From Cricetomys ansorgei (Eukaryota > Chordata > Mammalia > Rodentia > Nesomyidae): a stretch of DNA of 64,000 nucleotides. Below, piece by piece: positions 61,084 to 64,000 of this stretch. The notes under the pieces are model-generated. The model made no database searches. It worked only from the letters and a program-made list of their open reading frames with translations, and was not told the DNA's origin. The translations under genes and the position numbers were made by a program. The DNA lies in contig JAMJFZ010003581.1 of the NCBI GenBank assembly GCA_026225945.1, forward strand, positions 4,342,501 to 4,406,500, given 5' to 3'. How positions within the stretch are numbered: the stretch's first letter is position 1; the number at the start of each line of letters is the position of its first letter.

Positions 61084-62540
61084 GGTCTAACTTGATAAAT
61101 GGATGGAACTAGAAAGATCATATTGAATGCGGTAAACCGGACTCAGAAAGACAAAATTCCAACGTTCTCTCTCATCTGAGGTTCCTAGTTCCCAATCTTC
61201 AGATGTGAGTATGTAACCTGGAGTAACTGCAGAATCCAGGAATGTAAAAGGAACCCTTGTGGGTTTGGGAGGTAGGGAAGCCATAGAGAGGGGACAGCAC
61301 ATTACAAGTTGAGGGACCTCAACACCAGGTATGAAAGGCTCTTTCTTGAGTTGTTGGTTGGGTTTGTCCAAGAGACTCCCAAAAGGGCTATGACTATTGC
61401 CCTTGGTTGCCCCCCAGAGGTAGAAGGTAAGCCCCTATTGATGAAGACATCATGCACTTCAGACACAGAGCCCAAGTGACCCTGAACTAGAACTGATGTG
61501 AAAGCTTCCTTCCTAAGGGCTAGCTCTCATGGTATCAAAAGGCAGCATGCAAGCCTCCATAGGAGGAAAGTAGCCAACAGTTTTACCTAGCTATGATATC
61601 TATGAACCAAAACAACCAGCAGGGCACAATAGCCCTAAGGGTACAGTAGTGGCACATATATCTTGGTCGTAACCAACAGCTCTCTAATTGGACTTTAGAA
61701 CGACTCCATAGAACAAAATCATGCCTGGTACTGGAAACCTAGCCAACTACCAGAGCTAGTAAAGTCATGGATCTTAGAGGAAAACCCACATCCTCCATTT
61801 CACTCAACTAGTATAATCTCTACATTTTAAATAACTTTTCTTATATCCACAGAAAAGTATAGTCCTCTCCCTCATTCAAGAAAACTCTTTGCAACAGACA
61901 AAAACCGTTATTACAACCACACAAAATGCAGAATTGCAGATCCCAGTCCCAGCTGATACATCTTCAACACACCTTCTGTACTGAAGGCTCGTTGATCACT
62001 GTGGAACAGATGGTGAAAGAATTGTAAGAACTAGAGAATCATGGAGTTTACTGTGAGATTTTTGTCTCCCAGGAATGTCAGAAGATATGCCCAGAAAGTC
62101 TCACCAACATGACTGCCTAAGCCTGAGCTGAACAAGGACAACACCATGGATTAGGGGGGTAGGGAGCTCACTAGGCCTCAATCCTTCCCAGAGAAATACA
62201 AGCAATTAAGGGATGCTGAGAACAGAAGAAATAATTTTCCCCAGGGAAAAGTACATCAATTGGTTATCCAGTACCAAATGGTCAGCCCTGAAAAACATAC
62301 ACACAAGTCACATACAAACTATAGACCAAACAACTAATATTTATATATTTAGGAAAATATAGATTATATATTATATACATACATATAACAGAAAAAAATT
62401 AATGAAAAACGAGACTGTGAAATCCGACAAAAAAGCAATAGGGACATATGGGAGGGTTTGGAAGGAGGAAAGAGAAGGAGCAAATGATGTAATTATATTG
62501 TAGTCTCAAAAAAAATAAAAGAATTTTTAAAAATAAATTA
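61084..62540 (+). mobile_element. L1 3' end, about 1.45 kb
   Basis: Longest L1 piece here. Starts aaatggatggaactagaaag, gtaaaccggactcagaaaga, then the long 3' UTR: gggacctcaacaccaggtat, ctgaacaaggacaacaccat, atgctgagaacagaagaaat, caattggttatccagtacca, aatggtcagccctgaaaaac, gtttggaaggaggaaagaga, aatgatgtaattatattgta, with an A-rich end. ORF2 is lost and no long frame survives. 5' truncation is the usual outcome of L1 retrotransposition. Confidence 0.9.
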
Positions 62541-62576
62541 AATAAAAGACAAGAAAGAAGGAGGAGGAGAAGTAAG

Positions 62577-62650
62577 CCAGGCATAATGGTATCTGAAATC
62601 CCAACTACTAAAGTGCTGGGGTCATTAGAGTCAAACTTATTCTCTGGTGG
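62577..62650 (+). mobile_element. B1 fragment
   Basis: gccaggcataatggtatctg then aaatcccaactactaaagtg: B1 left end, strongly decayed. Confidence 0.55.
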
Positions 62651-63109
62651 CCCTAACAAGGTAGGCTTTCCTGCAAGGTCATCTGAAGGACTGTCATATT
62701 CTGAAATCTCTTCCTGGAAGGTGAGCTCATCCTCTGGCTGCTAGCCAGCTTCAGCCCTTTCGTCCACCCAGTATGAAATCCCCAGGGAAATTCCATTTGA
62801 GGACCTCTGTCTCAACAGTCCCATAGCCAAGGGAAGGTGCACAAAGGCCTCGGTTTTTCATCTCTTCTGTGCTGTGAGGGCAGTTACACTAAAGAGCTGA
62901 TGGTAGAAGTCGAAGTTCAAGACCAGCCCAGACCACATAACTGGACCCCATTTCAAAAACATGATGAAATGACATAATTAGTAGCACCGCTAGCATTGGA
63001 CTGCAAATCCTTTCCCAGGTTGGCTTCAAATCGAGAGAATCTGTTGTCTAAAATAAAAGACGATAGTTCCACTCAAAGGCAGTTACTGCTTTCCATCCTT
63101 AATATTTGT
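62651..63109. other. Mostly single-copy DNA
   Basis: A B1/B4 right-end relic at 62895-62965 (cgaagttcaagaccagccca, ggaccccatttcaaaaacat). Otherwise nothing is recognised. Confidence 0.45.
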
Positions 63110-63363
63110 GCTGGTTAGTTTAATAACCTAGAATTGCCTGGGAAGAGAGTCTGGATGAGGAATTATCCAGCTCAGGGTGGCCTGTGGGCATGAGTGTGAG
63201 AGTCTTCTCTCTGCTTGTGACTATGGATGGAATGCCCTGAGCCTCTAGGGTTCCTGCCCTGAGTTTCCAGAAACCATGGGCTTGGAATTTGTAAACCAGA
63301 TGAACCCCCTCCAGGGCTTTTTGTCAGGGTATTTGTTACAGCCACAGAACCAAACTAGGACAA
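63110..63363 (+). mobile_element. MaLR/ERVL-type LTR (internally deleted)
   Basis: tgtgctggttagtttaataa, ctagaattgcctgggaagag, ggtggcctgtgggcatgagt, ttgttacagccacagaacca, aactaggacaa. About 250 of the usual 400 or so bases. Confidence 0.72.
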
Positions 63364-63757
63364 CAACCCCTCCCAATCCCCACCCCCCAGCCTCCCAGGA
63401 AAAAAAGCCAGCTATTTGGAAATTATCAGCCTTAGAGATCATTATCCTAATCAACTGGGAGGCCCTGAAGTTGCCAAACCTGTTACTCTGTCTCCTATGT
63501 TCCTGTTAACAAGTTAAGTTAGAGGATGGCGAGTGTTACAGTTGTCCCTGCTTTGAGCTGAAAACAGACAAAAAGAACATCTTTGTTGACGCCCATTAAG
63601 GGAAAGCTATTTCCTCCTGGTATTGCAGGCTACTTTATAAATGTTTTTCTTTATTAGTTTTTAATTTAATTATTTTTTTAATTCCCTTTTCCGTCTTTAT
63701 TCTTTCGTTTCTTTTCTTCTCTTTCCACTGTTTGCTTTTCTTTTCTTTTTCTTTCTC
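63364..63757. other. Single-copy DNA, T-rich end
   Basis: A tttctttt-rich pyrimidine patch lies at 63700-63757, next to the B1. Nothing else is recognised. Confidence 0.45.
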
Positions 63758-63903
63758 TGGTTTTTCAGGCTCTCACTACGTTGTAGCCTTGGCTATCCTG
63801 GAATTCCCTATGTCAACCAGATGGACCTGAAACTCAGAGACCCACCTGCCTCTGCCTATGCTGGGATGCTGGGATTCAAGCTGCATGCCAATATGCCCAG
63901 TTT
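63758..63903 (-). mobile_element. B1 SINE
   Basis: tcaggctctcactacgttgt, agccttggctatcctggaat, cccacctgcctctgcctatg, ctgggattcaagctgcatgc. Confidence 0.88.
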
Positions 63904-63933
63904 GGTTTTTTTTTAAGACATATTTTTATGTTT

Positions 63934-64000
63934 AAGGGCTGGAGAGATGGTTCAATGGTTAAGAGCTCTTGCTGCTCTTCCAAAGGGCCCGGGTTCAATT
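63934..64000 (+). mobile_element. B2/B3 SINE, cut by window end
   Basis: aagggctggagagatggttc, aatggttaagagctcttgct, gctcttccaaagggcccggg, ttcaatt: the tRNA-derived head. The rest lies beyond the window. Confidence 0.93.

Noticed and set aside
63934..64000. tRNA gene, from A-box-like sequence in B2/B3 and ID heads across the window
   Set aside because: These are tRNA-derived SINE heads without a full cloverleaf.

Overview
This window is rodent nuclear DNA from a muroid (mouse-, rat-, gerbil- or hamster-like) species and appears almost entirely non-coding. The evidence is the repeat content. It has dozens of B1, B2/B3, B4, RSINE1 and ID SINEs, Lx-type LINE-1 3' ends, rodent MaLR LTRs, URR1 hAT elements and long (CA)n arrays. 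Ancient mammalian repeats (MIR, L2, MER5A, old L1) lie among them. I cannot fix the species. The B1 copies end in a variant tail (cagagttacaacagagaaa) that differs from the mouse tail I know, which hints at a lineage other than Mus. Family names are assigned by recall of consensus sequences, not by a database search.

No convincing protein-coding gene, tRNA or rRNA gene, CRISPR array or bacterial-type feature is present. The longest open frames run through microsatellites or SINEs. The window is best read as intergenic or long-intron sequence.

Layout. 1-2.1 kb: microsatellites and SINEs. 2.2-4.2 kb: a near-complete MaLR (LTR, non-coding interior, LTR) carrying a B1. 4.5-10.4 kb: old MIR/MER5A/URR1 relics and single-copy DNA. 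10.4-14.7 kb: a dense nest in which an old L1 is split by an LTR that is itself split by another LTR, plus RSINE1 and B2. 15-23.5 kb: largely single-copy DNA with scattered B3 SINEs. 24 kb: Lx L1 3' end. 27.6 kb: a perfect 3 x 30 bp tandem repeat. 28-29.3 kb: first of three copies of an LTR-like family (the others are at 51.8 and 55.7 kb). 32-34 kb: weak exon-like segments and a URR1 inserted in a B1. 36.6-37.2 kb: Lx L1 3' end. 38.5-40 and 42.9-43.9 kb: repeat-poor islands. 42.2-42.9 kb: a solo LTR beside a URR1, both with target-site duplications. 44.5-44.9 kb: a CpG-rich block. 50-56.5 kb: LTRs, old L1, a minus-strand Lx L1 and a strong CTCF-like motif. 58.4-58.8 kb: an LTR with a hairpin over its TATA box. 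61.1-62.5 kb: the longest L1 3' end. The final B2/B3 is cut by the window edge.

Nothing here acts as a pathway. The information is mostly evolutionary, in insertion order, target-site duplications and microsatellite growth inside repeat copies. A few regulatory or exon candidates are labelled as weak.
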